Positions 40,734-49,317 of a DNA stretch of 64,000 nt are shown piece after piece; within the stretch, counting starts at the first letter, position 1, and each line of letters begins with the position of its first letter. A program made the translations under genes and the position numbers. Origin of the DNA: Streptomyces ardesiacus (GTDB lineage Bacteria > Actinomycetota > Actinomycetes > Streptomycetales > Streptomycetaceae). The notes beneath the pieces were generated by a model. The model had not been told where the DNA came from, made no database searches, and saw only the letters and a list, made by a program, of their open reading frames with translations. Where the stretch lies: contig NZ_BEWC01000002.1 in assembly GCF_003112575.1 (NCBI RefSeq), forward strand, positions 1,054,001 through 1,118,000, written 5' to 3'.

Positions 40734-40903
40734 GCCACTTCCGGGTGATCCTTCCGCACAGGCGCAGGACGACCACCGCCACGCCACTACACTGCTGAAC
40801 ACATACGCGTCGGGCCCACAGCGTCGTGCGTCTTCCACGCGGCTTAGCGACACCGAATGCGGCCGTCGGGACGGCCGTCCGCATTGGACTTGTGAGGACT
40901 CAC

Positions 40904-42493
40904 GTGAGCTCGAAACCCGTCGTACTCATCGCCGAAGAGCTGTCGCCCGCGACCGTGGACGCGCTCGGCCCCGACTTCGAGATCCGCCACTGCAACGGCG
41001 CGGACCGGGCCGAACTGCTCCCCGCCATCGCCGACGTGGACGCGATCCTGGTGCGCTCCGCCACCAAGGTCGACGCCGAGGCCGTCGCCGCCGCCCAGAA
41101 GCTCAAGGTCGTCGCCCGCGCCGGCGTCGGCCTGGACAACGTCGACGTCTCCGCCGCCACCAAGGCCGGCGTGATGGTGGTCAACGCCCCGACCTCCAAC
41201 ATCGTCACCGCCGCCGAGCTGGCCTGCGGTCTCATCGTCGCCACCGCCCGCAACATCCCGCAGGCCAACGCCGCGCTGAAGAACGGCGAGTGGAAGCGCA
41301 GCAAGTACACCGGTGTCGAACTGGCCGAGAAGACCCTCGGCGTCGTCGGCCTCGGCCGCATCGGCGCCCTCGTCGCGCAGCGCATGTCGGCCTTCGGCAT
41401 GAAGGTCGTCGCCTACGACCCCTACGTACAGCCCGCGCGGGCCGCGCAGATGGGCGTCAAGGTCCTGTCGCTGGACGAGCTGCTCGAGGTCTCCGACTTC
41501 ATCACCGTCCACCTCCCCAAGACCCCCGAGACCCTCGGCCTGATCGGCGAGGAGGCGCTGCGCAAGGTCAAGCCGAGCGTCCGCATCGTCAACGCCGCGC
41601 GCGGCGGCATCGTCGACGAGGAGGCGCTGTACTCGGCGCTCAAGGAGGGCCGCGTGGCCGGCGCCGGCCTCGACGTGTACGCCAAGGAGCCCTGCACCGA
41701 CTCGCCGCTGTTCGAGTTCGACCAGGTGGTCTGCACCCCGCACCTCGGCGCCTCCACCGACGAGGCCCAGGAGAAGGCCGGCATCGCCGTCGCCAAGTCG
41801 GTGCGCCTCGCCCTCGCCGGTGAGCTGGTCCCCGACGCGGTCAACGTCCAGGGCGGGGTCATCGCCGAGGACGTCAAGCCGGGCCTGCCGCTCGCCGAGC
41901 GCCTCGGCCGCATCTTCACCGCCCTCGCGGGCGAGGTCGCCGTCCGCCTCGACGTCGAGGTCTACGGCGAGATCACCCAGCACGACGTGAAGGTGCTGGA
42001 ACTGTCCGCCCTCAAGGGCGTCTTCGAGGACGTCGTCGACGAGACCGTGTCGTACGTCAACGCCCCGCTGTTCGCCCAGGAGCGCGGCGTCGAGGTCCGG
42101 CTGACCACCAGCTCGGAGTCCCCGGAGCACCGCAACGTGGTGACCGTGCGCGGCACCCTCGCGGACGGCGAGGAGGTGTCGGTCTCCGGCACGCTGGCCG
42201 GCCCGAAGCACCTCCAGAAGATCGTCGCCGTCGGCGAGTACGACGTGGACCTCGCCCTCGCCGACCACATGGTCGTCCTGCGCTACGAGGACCGTCCCGG
42301 CGTCGTCGGCACCGTCGGCCGCGTGATCGGCGAGGCCGGCATCAACATCGCCGGCATGCAGGTCGCCCGGGCGACGGTGGGCGGCGAGGCGCTGGCCGTC
42401 CTGACCGTCGACGACACCGTGCCCTCCGGGGTGCTGGCGGAGGTCTCGGCGGAGATCGGGGCGACGTCGGCCCGGTCCGTCAACCTGGTGTGA
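40904..42493 (+). CDS. serA: D-3-phosphoglycerate dehydrogenase (type with ACT domain)
   Basis: The predicted 529-residue enzyme makes the first committed step to serine, oxidising 3-phosphoglycerate with NAD. It has the NAD motif GVVGLGRIGALVAQR, catalytic Arg in NAARGGIVDE, Glu in YAKEPCTDSPLFEF and His in PHLGASTDEAQ. The intervening ASB domain and a C-terminal ACT domain (YEDRPGVVGTVGRVIGEAG, then INIAGMQVAR) allow serine feedback inhibition. GTG 40904 has GAGGA 6-7 nt upstream. It is transcribed separately from ilvC and ends at a terminator that lies within the MFS gene. Confidence 0.97.
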   Translation: MSSKPVVLIAEELSPATVDALGPDFEIRHCNGADRAELLPAIADVDAILVRSATKVDAEAVAAAQKLKVVARAGVGLDNVDVSAATKAGVMVVNAPTSNIVTAAELACGLIVATARNIPQANAALKNGEWKRSKYTGVELAEKTLGVVGLGRIGALVAQRMSAFGMKVVAYDPYVQPARAAQMGVKVLSLDELLEVSDFITVHLPKTPETLGLIGEEALRKVKPSVRIVNAARGGIVDEEALYSALKEGRVAGAGLDVYAKEPCTDSPLFEFDQVVCTPHLGASTDEAQEKAGIAVAKSVRLALAGELVPDAVNVQGGVIAEDVKPGLPLAERLGRIFTALAGEVAVRLDVEVYGEITQHDVKVLELSALKGVFEDVVDETVSYVNAPLFAQERGVEVRLTTSSESPEHRNVVTVRGTLADGEEVSVSGTLAGPKHLQKIVAVGEYDVDLALADHMVVLRYEDRPGVVGTVGRVIGEAGINIAGMQVARATVGGEALAVLTVDDTVPSGVLAEVSAEIGATSARSVNLV

Positions 42494-42518
42494 GGTCCGG
42501 GGGCGCTGCCCCCGGACC
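42494..42518 (+). terminator. First hairpin after serA
   Basis: GGTCCGGGGGC pairs with GCCCCCGGACC around GCT, immediately after the serA stop. Confidence 0.7.
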
Positions 42519-42546
42519 CCGCACACGGCCCTGAGCGGGCCTGGTT

Positions 42547-44094
42547 TCACACGCCGGACGGGCTGAGTCGGTCAGCCCGTCCGGCGTTTTCCGTGGCCGC
42601 CTGCTCGTGCACCCGCGCCCGCCGCAGCACCGTGGCCGCCAGGACCGCCGCGCCCGCGAGCACCACCGCGCCCGTGACCGCCGCACCCTGCATGCCCTGC
42701 GTGAACGCCTCCCGGGCCGCCGTCGCCAGGGCGTCTCCCGCGCGCCCCGGCAACCGGTCGGCGACGGCCAGCGCGCCGCCCAGCGTCTCGTGGGCCGCGG
42801 CCGGGGCCGAGTCGGGGACGCCGTGGCGGTAGACGGCGGTGCCGACGGAGCCGAGGACCGCCATGCCGAGCGCCCCGCCGAACTCCGTGCCCGTCTCCAT
42901 CAGCGAGGACGCCGAGCCCGCCCGCTCCACCGGGACGGTGCCCAGGGCCAGGTCCATGAGCTGCGACATCACCATGACGATCCCGGACGCGAGGACGCCG
43001 CACGCGGCGAGCACCAGCCACAGCGAGTCCGTGCCCGCCAGGGCCAGCAGGCCGTAGCCGCACGCGGCGACCGCGAAGCCGGCCGCGACGACGTGGGCGC
43101 GGTGCACGCCCCGCTGCACCAGCGAGGCCGCCACCGGGGCGGCGAAGCCGATCGGCACCGAGGGCAGCAGCGCCCACAGGGCGGCCTCCATCGCGCTCTT
43201 GCCGAGCACCGACTGCAGGTACTGCGTGGTGAAGAAGGCCGAGCCCATCATCCCGAACGCCGAGACGAGGTTCAGCGCGACGGCGGGGGCGAAGCCGCGC
43301 CCGCGGAAGAGGGCCGGGGAGATCATCGGTGACGCCGCCGTGCGCTGCCGGTGCACGAACAGGGCCGCGAAGAGCAGGCCGACGGTGACCGAGACGACGT
43401 AGCGGACGTTCCAGCCCTCGGACGGGATCTCCTTGAGGCCGTAGACGACGGGAAGCACCGCGGCCATCGACAGGGGGACGCTCGGCCAGTCGAAGCGGCC
43501 CGGCGCGGGGTCCTTGGACTCGGGCAGCAGGAACGGGCCGAGCACCAGCAGCAGTGCCATCGCGGGCAGGTTGACCAGGAAGACCGAGCCCCACCAGAAG
43601 TACTCCACCAGGACACCGCTGAGCACCGAGCCCAGGGCCACCCCGGCCGTCATCACGCCGGACCACAGGGCGATGGCCTTCGCGCGCTGGGCCGGGTCGG
43701 TGAACATCGTGCGCACCAGGGCCAGCGTGGACGGCATCAGGGTCGCGCCGCCGATGCCGAGGACGGCACGGGCCGCGATCAGGGTCTCGGCACTGTCCGC
43801 GTAGGCCGCCACCAGGGAGGCCGCGCCGAAGGCCACCGCACCGGCGAGCAGCAGTCGACGGCGGCCGATGCGGTCGCCGACGGAGCCCATGGTCATCAGC
43901 AGGCCGGCCAGGACGAAGCCGTAGACGTCGAAGATCCAGAGCTGCTGGGTGCCGCTCGGCTCCAGGTCCGCGCTGATCGCCGGAATCGCGAAGTAGAGGA
44001 CGGAGACGTCCATCGAGACCAGCAGCAGCGGAAGCATCAGTACGCCCAGCGCGGTCCACTCGCGGCGGCCGGCCCGGGACGGGTTCGTTGTCAT
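42547..44094 (-). CDS. MFS drug efflux transporter, DHA2 (14-helix) type
   Basis: The predicted 515-residue proton-driven exporter has 14 hydrophobic helices. The antiporter motif C is visible (region around LGIGGATLMPSTLALVRTMF), with motif A between helices 2 and 3 (GSVGDRIGRRRLLLAGA) and motif D1 at the start (LLLVSMDVSVLYFAIP). It probably exports a hydrophobic drug or dye; the substrate is unknown. ATG 44094 is preferred because TACAGT lies one leaderless distance upstream with TAGACA 17 bp further up. It is divergent from a TetR gene across three 13-bp repeats, a typical repressor-efflux pair. Confidence 0.9.
   Translation of the reverse strand: MTTNPSRAGRREWTALGVLMLPLLLVSMDVSVLYFAIPAISADLEPSGTQQLWIFDVYGFVLAGLLMTMGSVGDRIGRRRLLLAGAVAFGAASLVAAYADSAETLIAARAVLGIGGATLMPSTLALVRTMFTDPAQRAKAIALWSGVMTAGVALGSVLSGVLVEYFWWGSVFLVNLPAMALLLVLGPFLLPESKDPAPGRFDWPSVPLSMAAVLPVVYGLKEIPSEGWNVRYVVSVTVGLLFAALFVHRQRTAASPMISPALFRGRGFAPAVALNLVSAFGMMGSAFFTTQYLQSVLGKSAMEAALWALLPSVPIGFAAPVAASLVQRGVHRAHVVAAGFAVAACGYGLLALAGTDSLWLVLAACGVLASGIVMVMSQLMDLALGTVPVERAGSASSLMETGTEFGGALGMAVLGSVGTAVYRHGVPDSAPAAAHETLGGALAVADRLPGRAGDALATAAREAFTQGMQGAAVTGAVVLAGAAVLAATVLRRARVHEQAATENAGRADRLSPSGV
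42551..42590 (+). terminator. Intrinsic terminator after serA, overlapping the end of the MFS gene
   Basis: ACGCCGGACGGGCTGA (42551-42566) pairs perfectly with its complement (42572-42587) and is followed by TTTT on the plus strand. The same bases encode the last 12-13 residues of the convergent MFS transporter. Confidence 0.85.
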
Positions 44095-44101
44095 GGCGAG
44101 G

Positions 44102-44131
44102 ACTGTACGCATGTCTTATACGCCTGTCTAG
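44102..44131 (-). promoter_or_regulatory. Promoter of the MFS gene
   Basis: On the minus strand TAGACA and TACAGT are separated by exactly 17 nt, and TACAGT lies 7 nt before ATG 44094. This is a good vegetative-type promoter with a leaderless transcript. The -35 region overlaps the first 13-bp repeat. Confidence 0.6.
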
Positions 44132-44162
44132 AACGGCTGTATAGAACATCTGTGTAAGACGT
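44124..44162. promoter_or_regulatory. Three tandem 13-bp repeats, candidate TetR operator array
   Basis: CTGTCTAGAACGG (44124-44136), CTGTATAGAACAT (44137-44149) and CTGTGTAAGACGT (44150-44162) follow each other without gaps. The consensus CTGTNTARRACNN fits three sites on one DNA face-like spacing. They lie between the divergent MFS and TetR genes and overlap the MFS -35. Confidence 0.7.
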
Positions 44163-44179
44163 GCGTATGGGCGGCTGGG

Positions 44180-44192
44180 TAGGGTGGCGGCA
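44180..44192 (+). promoter_or_regulatory. -10 element and leaderless start of the TetR gene
   Basis: TAGGGT (44180-44185) ends 6 nt before ATG 44192. Confidence 0.5.
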
Positions 44193-44782
44193 TGGGACAC
44201 CGTGAGGATCTGCTCGAAGGCGCCAAGCGCTGCCTGCTGGCCAAGGGGTTCGCGCGCACGACGGCCCGCGACATCGTCAAGGAGTCGGGGACCAACCTGG
44301 CGTCCATCGGATACCACTACGGCTCGAAGGACGTCCTGCTCGCACAGGCGTACATCGAGCTGATCGAGGGGATGGGGGGCGCCTTCGAGGGGGAGGGCTC
44401 CGCACTCGGCGACACCGAACCGGGCTCGGTCGAGCGGTTCCAGCGCGTGTGGTCCAACATCATCGGCACCATGCGGGAGCCCGGCTCCATCTGGCGCCTC
44501 AGCATGGAGGTGCTGGTCATGGGAGACCGGATGCCCGAGCTGCGCGACCACCTCGGCCGGGCCCAGCGCGAGGCCGGACGCGGCATCATCCCCCTGCTCA
44601 TGGGCGGCAGGGAGGAGGACGTCACGGACGGGACGACGGACACCCTGGGCGCGTTCTACGTCACCCTGATGACCGGCCTCATCGCCCAGTGGACCTTCGA
44701 CCCGAAGAGCGCCCCCGACGCCGACGCGCTGACCGAGGGCCTCCGCCGGGTGATCGAGGCCGCTACAGGCGACGCGCCTTGA
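44192..44782 (+). CDS. TetR-family regulator of the efflux gene
   Basis: The 196-residue TetR protein has the HTH in residues 5-50 ([20 protein letters not shown], then [22 protein letters not shown]) and a helical C-terminal pocket. It is divergent from the DHA2 transporter and the three-repeat operator lies between, so it most likely represses both until a drug binds. The last 20 bp overlap the end of the convergent PucR gene. The start is leaderless after TAGGGT. Confidence 0.93.
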   Translation: MGHREDLLEGAKRCLLAKGFARTTARDIVKESGTNLASIGYHYGSKDVLLAQAYIELIEGMGGAFEGEGSALGDTEPGSVERFQRVWSNIIGTMREPGSIWRLSMEVLVMGDRMPELRDHLGRAQREAGRGIIPLLMGGREEDVTDGTTDTLGAFYVTLMTGLIAQWTFDPKSAPDADALTEGLRRVIEAATGDAP

Positions 44783-46001
44783 GCACCATGTGCAGCAGCA
44801 GCCGGTCCTCGCCGTCGTCCAGGTCCAGGCCCGTGAGCTGCTCGACGCGCGAGAGCCGGTAGTACAGCGTCTGGCGGTGGACGCCCAGCTCGGCGGCGGT
44901 GCGGCCGGCCTGGCCCGCGCAGTCCAGGTACACCTCGGCCGTACGGGCGAGTTCGCGGTGGGCGGGGGAGAGCAGCGCCCGTACGGCGGGGTCGTCGGCA
45001 CAACGCGCGGGCAGCGAGGTCAGCAGCCGGAACGCGCCGATCGACGTCCACTGCGCGACGGGCCCGAACCGTGCCTCCGCGCGCGCCGCCCGGGCCGCCG
45101 CCGACGCCTCCGCCCAGGCCGTCCCCAGGTCCGCGAGACCCGTGCGCGGCGCGGAGACACCGGCCGCCACGCCGCCCGCGTCACCGGCCCCGCCCGGCGG
45201 CCGGCCGGGACCCCGCGCCCCCGCCCGCTCCAGCAGCCGCCCCGCCGCCGACGTCGCCGGGGCCGGCACGTCCGCGGAGCGCAGCCGCACCAGCAGCGCC
45301 AGGGACACGGCCGAGGCCGACCAGGGCACCGTGCACAGCGCCGTGGCGCCCGGCACCGTACGGACCGAGGGCGCGTCGTCGGGGTCGGCCGAGGGCCACG
45401 GCGCCACGCAGACCACCGCGTGCGGCGTCTCGGCCCGGGGGCCCAGCGCGCTGCGCAGCTCCGCCACGGCCATGTCCCGCTGCCACTCCCGCTCGGCCGT
45501 CAGCACCGCCCGCAGCTCCCGGCTCAGGTCCGCGCCGTGCTGCGCCTCGTCGGCGAGGAGTGCGCCGATCCGCGCCGTCACCTGCATCGCCGCCGCGAGC
45601 TGCCGCTCGCCGGGGCCCGGGTCGGTGTCCAGGAGCCACACGTAGCCGAGGACCACACCCCGATGGCGCACCGGCAGACAGGTGCGGCCCCGGTACACGC
45701 CCGCCTCCGGGGTCGGCGGGATGCGGACCGGGCCGGTCGCGCGGGTGATGCCGAAGCTCTCGAACCACGCCCGGACCGCGGCGGTGGAGCGCCGGGTGAG
45801 GATCGAACGGGTGCGCACCGGGTCCAGGACGGAGGGGTCGAGGTCGCCCTCGCTGTCGTACGCGCCGAAGGCGATCAGCTCGAAGTCGCGGTTCTCCAGG
45901 GTCGCGGGCGCGCCGAGCAGCTCGGAGAGCTCGTCGACCAGCTCCTGGTAGTCACCACGGGCACCACCGGAGCCGGCGGCAGCTCTGGAATCGGACGTCA
46001 C
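44763..46001 (-). CDS. PucR-family regulator (likely proline catabolism)
   Basis: The predicted protein of about 412 residues has an N-terminal ligand-sensing region with a GAF-like core (about residues 90-200), a mid domain, and a C-terminal PucR HTH ([30 protein letters not shown]). PucR-type proteins beside proline dehydrogenase genes activate proline use in response to proline in Streptomyces. It is divergent from putative putA across 183 bp, consistent with this. GTG 46001 (VTSDSRA) is preferred over upstream codons because the extension has no conserved feature. It overlaps the convergent TetR gene by 20 bp. Confidence 0.88.
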   Translation of the reverse strand: MTSDSRAAAGSGGARGDYQELVDELSELLGAPATLENRDFELIAFGAYDSEGDLDPSVLDPVRTRSILTRRSTAAVRAWFESFGITRATGPVRIPPTPEAGVYRGRTCLPVRHRGVVLGYVWLLDTDPGPGERQLAAAMQVTARIGALLADEAQHGADLSRELRAVLTAEREWQRDMAVAELRSALGPRAETPHAVVCVAPWPSADPDDAPSVRTVPGATALCTVPWSASAVSLALLVRLRSADVPAPATSAAGRLLERAGARGPGRPPGGAGDAGGVAAGVSAPRTGLADLGTAWAEASAAARAARAEARFGPVAQWTSIGAFRLLTSLPARCADDPAVRALLSPAHRELARTAEVYLDCAGQAGRTAAELGVHRQTLYYRLSRVEQLTGLDLDDGEDRLLLHMVLKARRL

Positions 46002-46184
46002 CCGGGCATTCTGCCCCACGTGCGCGCGGCCTTCATACATGTGTCTGAGATCCGCGGCACGGATGCGTGACAGGTGTCGATGGCCCACGATCGGGAGCAT
46101 CCTTAGATTTCACGGTGGTTCTCCGTGCCGTTCCCCCTTACGCGGGCAGCGGCCCCTGTGTTGGTTGGTAAGTGGAGGTGCCCC

Positions 46185-47111
46185 GTGCTGGGTCCCGTGA
46201 TTCTCGCCGCGTCGCGCAGCGACCGGATGCGTCGTCTCGTCTCGGCCGCGCCCGTGACCAAGCCGGTCGTGGACCGGTTCATCCCCGGCGAGACGGTCGA
46301 CCAGATCGTGCCGATCATCCGGGAGCTCACCGATCAGGGCCTGGAACTGACGATGGACGTCGTCGGCGAGGACATCACCACCCCCGCACAGGCCGAGGCC
46401 GCCCGCGACGCCTACCTGGAGCTGATCGACCGGCTCAAGCCGCTGGAGCTGGGCACCCGCGCCGAGATGTCCGTGAAGCTCTCCATGTTCGGCCAGGCGC
46501 TGGACGGCGGGCACGAGCTGGCCCTCGCCAACGTCCGCCCGGTCGTCGAGGCCGCCGCCGGGATCGGCACCACCGTCACCCTCGACGCCGAGGACCACAC
46601 CACCCTCGACTCGATGTTCGCCATCCACGAGGAGCTGCGGAAGGACTTCCCGCAGACCGGCTGCGTCATCCAGGCCTACCTCTTCCGCACCGAGGCCGAC
46701 GCGCGCCGCCTCGCCGACAGCGGCTCTCGCGTACGGTTGGTGAAGGGCGCCTACAAGGAGCCCGCAGAGGTCGCGTACCAGCAGCGCCACGAGATCGACA
46801 AGGCGTACGTGCGGATCCTGCGCACGCTGATGGAGGGCGAGGGCTACCCGATGATCGGGTCGCACGACCCGCGCCTGATCTCCATCGCCCAGGAACTGGC
46901 CCGCACCGCCGGCCGCAAGCTCGACGAGTACGAGTTCCAGATGCTGTACGGCATCCGGGGCGACGAGCACCTGCGGCTGGCCGCCGAGGGCCACCGCATG
47001 CGCGTCTACACCGCCTACGGCACCGACTGGTACGGCTACTTCATGCGCCGTCTGGCGGAGAAGCCGGCCAACCTCCGGTTCTTCGCCCGCTCGATGGTCA
47101 GCAAGGGCTGA
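46185..47111 (+). CDS. Proline dehydrogenase
   Basis: The predicted 308-residue FAD enzyme oxidises proline to pyrroline-5-carboxylate at the membrane. It is a (beta/alpha)8 monofunctional PRODH. Visible are the early VVGEDITTP and LDAEDHTTLDSMF strands, the KGAYKEP motif, and EFQMLYGIRGD with HRMRVYTAYGTDWYGYFMRRLAEKPAN, where the Arg residues bind proline carboxylate. GTG 46185 has GGAGG 6 nt upstream. It is followed 46 nt later by the P5C dehydrogenase gene, forming the two-gene proline-to-glutamate operon. A -10-like TAGATT is at 46104. Confidence 0.95.
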   Translation: MLGPVILAASRSDRMRRLVSAAPVTKPVVDRFIPGETVDQIVPIIRELTDQGLELTMDVVGEDITTPAQAEAARDAYLELIDRLKPLELGTRAEMSVKLSMFGQALDGGHELALANVRPVVEAAAGIGTTVTLDAEDHTTLDSMFAIHEELRKDFPQTGCVIQAYLFRTEADARRLADSGSRVRLVKGAYKEPAEVAYQQRHEIDKAYVRILRTLMEGEGYPMIGSHDPRLISIAQELARTAGRKLDEYEFQMLYGIRGDEHLRLAAEGHRMRVYTAYGTDWYGYFMRRLAEKPANLRFFARSMVSKG

Positions 47112-47157
47112 GCCCACCCGCTCGCAAGACCGCTCAGTTAAAGGAGTTACGGAACCC

Positions 47158-48798
47158 ATGGACGCTGTGACCCAGGTCCCCACCCCCGTCAACGAGCCGG
47201 TGCACGGCTACGCCCCCGGTTCCCCGGAGCGCGCCCGCCTGGAGGCCAAGCTCAAGGAACTGGCCGACAACCCGATCGACCTGCCCTGCACCATCGGCGG
47301 TGTGAAGCGGATGGGCGGCGGTGAGCGCTTCGACGTGGTGCAGCCGCACAACCACAAGGCCCGCCTGGGCACGTACGCCAACGCCACCCAGCAGGACGCC
47401 CAGGACGCGATCGACGCCGCCCTGGCCGCCGCCCCCGCGTGGCGCGCGATGTCCTTCGACGACCGCGCGGCGATCATCCTGCGCGCCGCCGAGCTGCTGT
47501 CCGGCCCGTGGCGCGAGACCATCGCCGCCTCCACCATGCTGGGCCAGTCCAAGACGGCCCAGCAGGCCGAGATCGACAGCCCCTGCGAGCTGGTCGACTT
47601 CTGGCGCTTCAACGTCCACTACGCGCGGAACATCCTGGCCGAGCAGCCCCCGGCCAACTCCCAGGGCGTGTGGAACCGCATGGACCACCGCCCGCTGGAG
47701 GGCTTCGTCTACGCGATCACGCCGTTCAACTTCAGCGCGATCGCGGCCAACCTGCCCACCGCCCCCGCCCTGATGGGCAACGTGGTGGTCTGGAAGCCGT
47801 CCCCCACGCAGACCCACGCCGCCGTGCTGCTCATGCAGCTCCTGGAGGAGGCCGGGCTGCCCAAGGGCGTCATCAACCTGGTCACCGGCGACGGCATCGC
47901 GGTCTCCGAGGTCGCCCTGGAGCACCGGGACCTCGCGGGCATCCACTTCACCGGCTCGACCAAGACCTTCCAGCACCTGTGGAAGACGGTCGGCAACAAC
48001 ATCGAGAAGTACCGCACCTACCCGCGCCTGGTCGGCGAGACCGGCGGCAAGGACTTCCTCGTCGCCCACCCGAGCGCCGACCGCGCGGTGCTCAAGACCG
48101 CGCTGACCCGCGGCGCCTTCGAGTACCAGGGCCAGAAGTGCAGCGCGACCTCGCGCGCGTACATCCCGGCGTCCATCTGGAACGACGGGTTCAAGGAGGA
48201 GTTCGCCGCCGAGGTCGACTACCTCACCATGGGTGACGTCACCGACCTGTCGAACTTCATCGGCGCCGTCATCGACGAGCGGTCCTTCGCCAAGAACAAG
48301 GCCGCCATCGACCGGGCCAAGGAGGACGAGACCTGCACGATCGTCGCGGGCGGCTCCTACGACGACTCGGTCGGCTACTTCGTCCGCCCGACCGTCGTCG
48401 AGTGCACCGACCCGGAGAACGAGGTCTTCCGCACCGAGTACTTCGGCCCGTTCCTCGCCGTGTACGTGTACGACGACAGCAAGGCCGACGCGTACGACGA
48501 GATGCTGACCCAGATGGAGTCGGTGTCCGACTACGCCCTGACCGGCTCGGTCATCGCCAATGACCGCGCGGCGGCGGCGTACACCATGGAGAAGCTGCGC
48601 TACGCGGCCGGCAACTTCTACATCAACGACAAGTCGACCGGTGCCGTCGTCGGCCAGCAGCCCTTCGGCGGCGGCCGTGCCTCCGGCACCAACGACAAGG
48701 CCGGCGCCCCGCAGAACCTGATGCGCTGGACGCTGACCCGCGCCATCAAGGAGACGCTGGTCCCGCCGACCGACTACACCTACCCGCACATGGGCTGA
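47158..48798 (+). CDS. pruA: L-glutamate gamma-semialdehyde (P5C) dehydrogenase
   Basis: The predicted 546-residue aldehyde dehydrogenase oxidises glutamate semialdehyde to glutamate, completing proline catabolism. The catalytic Cys is C328 in GQKCSATSR and the general-base Glu is E294 in GETGGKDF. The NAD-binding FTGSTKTF loop and the C-terminal FGGGRASGTNDKAG are in place. Length fits the stand-alone P5CDH subgroup. AAGGAG lies 11 nt upstream. It is followed by a very long perfect palindromic terminator. Confidence 0.97.
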   Translation: MDAVTQVPTPVNEPVHGYAPGSPERARLEAKLKELADNPIDLPCTIGGVKRMGGGERFDVVQPHNHKARLGTYANATQQDAQDAIDAALAAAPAWRAMSFDDRAAIILRAAELLSGPWRETIAASTMLGQSKTAQQAEIDSPCELVDFWRFNVHYARNILAEQPPANSQGVWNRMDHRPLEGFVYAITPFNFSAIAANLPTAPALMGNVVVWKPSPTQTHAAVLLMQLLEEAGLPKGVINLVTGDGIAVSEVALEHRDLAGIHFTGSTKTFQHLWKTVGNNIEKYRTYPRLVGETGGKDFLVAHPSADRAVLKTALTRGAFEYQGQKCSATSRAYIPASIWNDGFKEEFAAEVDYLTMGDVTDLSNFIGAVIDERSFAKNKAAIDRAKEDETCTIVAGGSYDDSVGYFVRPTVVECTDPENEVFRTEYFGPFLAVYVYDDSKADAYDEMLTQMESVSDYALTGSVIANDRAAAAYTMEKLRYAAGNFYINDKSTGAVVGQQPFGGGRASGTNDKAGAPQNLMRWTLTRAIKETLVPPTDYTYPHMG

Positions 48799-49109
48799 CG
48801 GGTCGCGCGCGACGCCCGGCGGGCCAGATCGGTCGACCGATCTGGCCCGCCGGGCGTTTTCGCAGGTCGGAGCGGTGTGAGCCATCGCACCGTCTCAGAT
48901 AGTAGGAAGTCCGAGTAATTGTGCAGACAGACGCGGCGGGCGCCCTTAACTTTGTAGGAGCCGAACGTCCCGCTCGATCGAGCGAAGGGCGGCCGCGCGT
49001 CCGTGCCCGTGCAGGCGACCCCTGCGGCACCGCGCTCCCCGCCCCTTCCGGCCTCTCGCAATCCCCTTTCTCCGCACCCCCGGGTGCTGTGCCGAAGGAG
49101 TCGATTCCC
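48799..49109 (+). other. 311-bp gap between pruA and the 43-aa gene
   Basis: It holds the pruA terminator (48812-48860) and then about 250 bp with no gene I can support. A weakly coding-like frame from GTG 48921 runs into the 43-aa gene but has no ribosome site and low-complexity content. TAACTT and TAGGAG around 48946-48962 could be part of a promoter; none is convincing. Confidence 0.5.
48812..48860 (+). terminator. Perfect 46-nt palindromic terminator after pruA
   Basis: The sequence 48812-48857 is an exact inverted repeat with 23-nt arms (beginning ACGCCCGGCGGGCC) and centre GGTCGACC. TTT follows on the plus strand. Confidence 0.85.
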
Positions 49110-49241
49110 ATGGCCGAGACCACCGTCCGCCGCCGAGTCCGCCACCTCTCCCGTACCAGCGACTCCGACCGCAAGAACGCCGCGGCCGCGCTGCAGCGCG
49201 CCCTCGACCGCCGGGACAACGGCGGCGCCACCGGCCACTGA
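49110..49241 (+). CDS. Small basic protein of unknown function
   Basis: The predicted 43-residue protein is basic and polar (TVRRRVRHLSRTSDSDRKNA, then AAALQRALDRRDNGG). It has no hydrophobic segment and no known domain. AAGGAG lies 9 nt before the ATG, which is strong support for translation of so small a frame. It lies between pruA and leuB and seems to stand alone. The helix AAALQRALDRRD could mediate dimerisation or nucleic-acid contact; this is speculation. Confidence 0.7.
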   Translation: MAETTVRRRVRHLSRTSDSDRKNAAAALQRALDRRDNGGATGH

Positions 49242-49303
49242 GCCGCCGGACGACCCTGGCGTCCGCATGCCGGACGCCTCGTGTCATCCCGTGGGACGAG
49301 GAG

Positions 49304-49317
49304 TAGGGTGCTGCGCA
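49304..49317 (+). promoter_or_regulatory. -10 element before leuB
   Basis: TAGGGT (49304-49309) lies 7 nt before ATG 49317. Upstream, GGCGTCC and GGACGCC form a hairpin (49259-49276) that may end the preceding small gene. Confidence 0.45.

Noticed and set aside
48921..49109. Coding extension of the 43-aa gene from GTG 48921
   Set aside because: No ribosome site, biased low-complexity residues, and AAGGAG directly supports ATG 49110.
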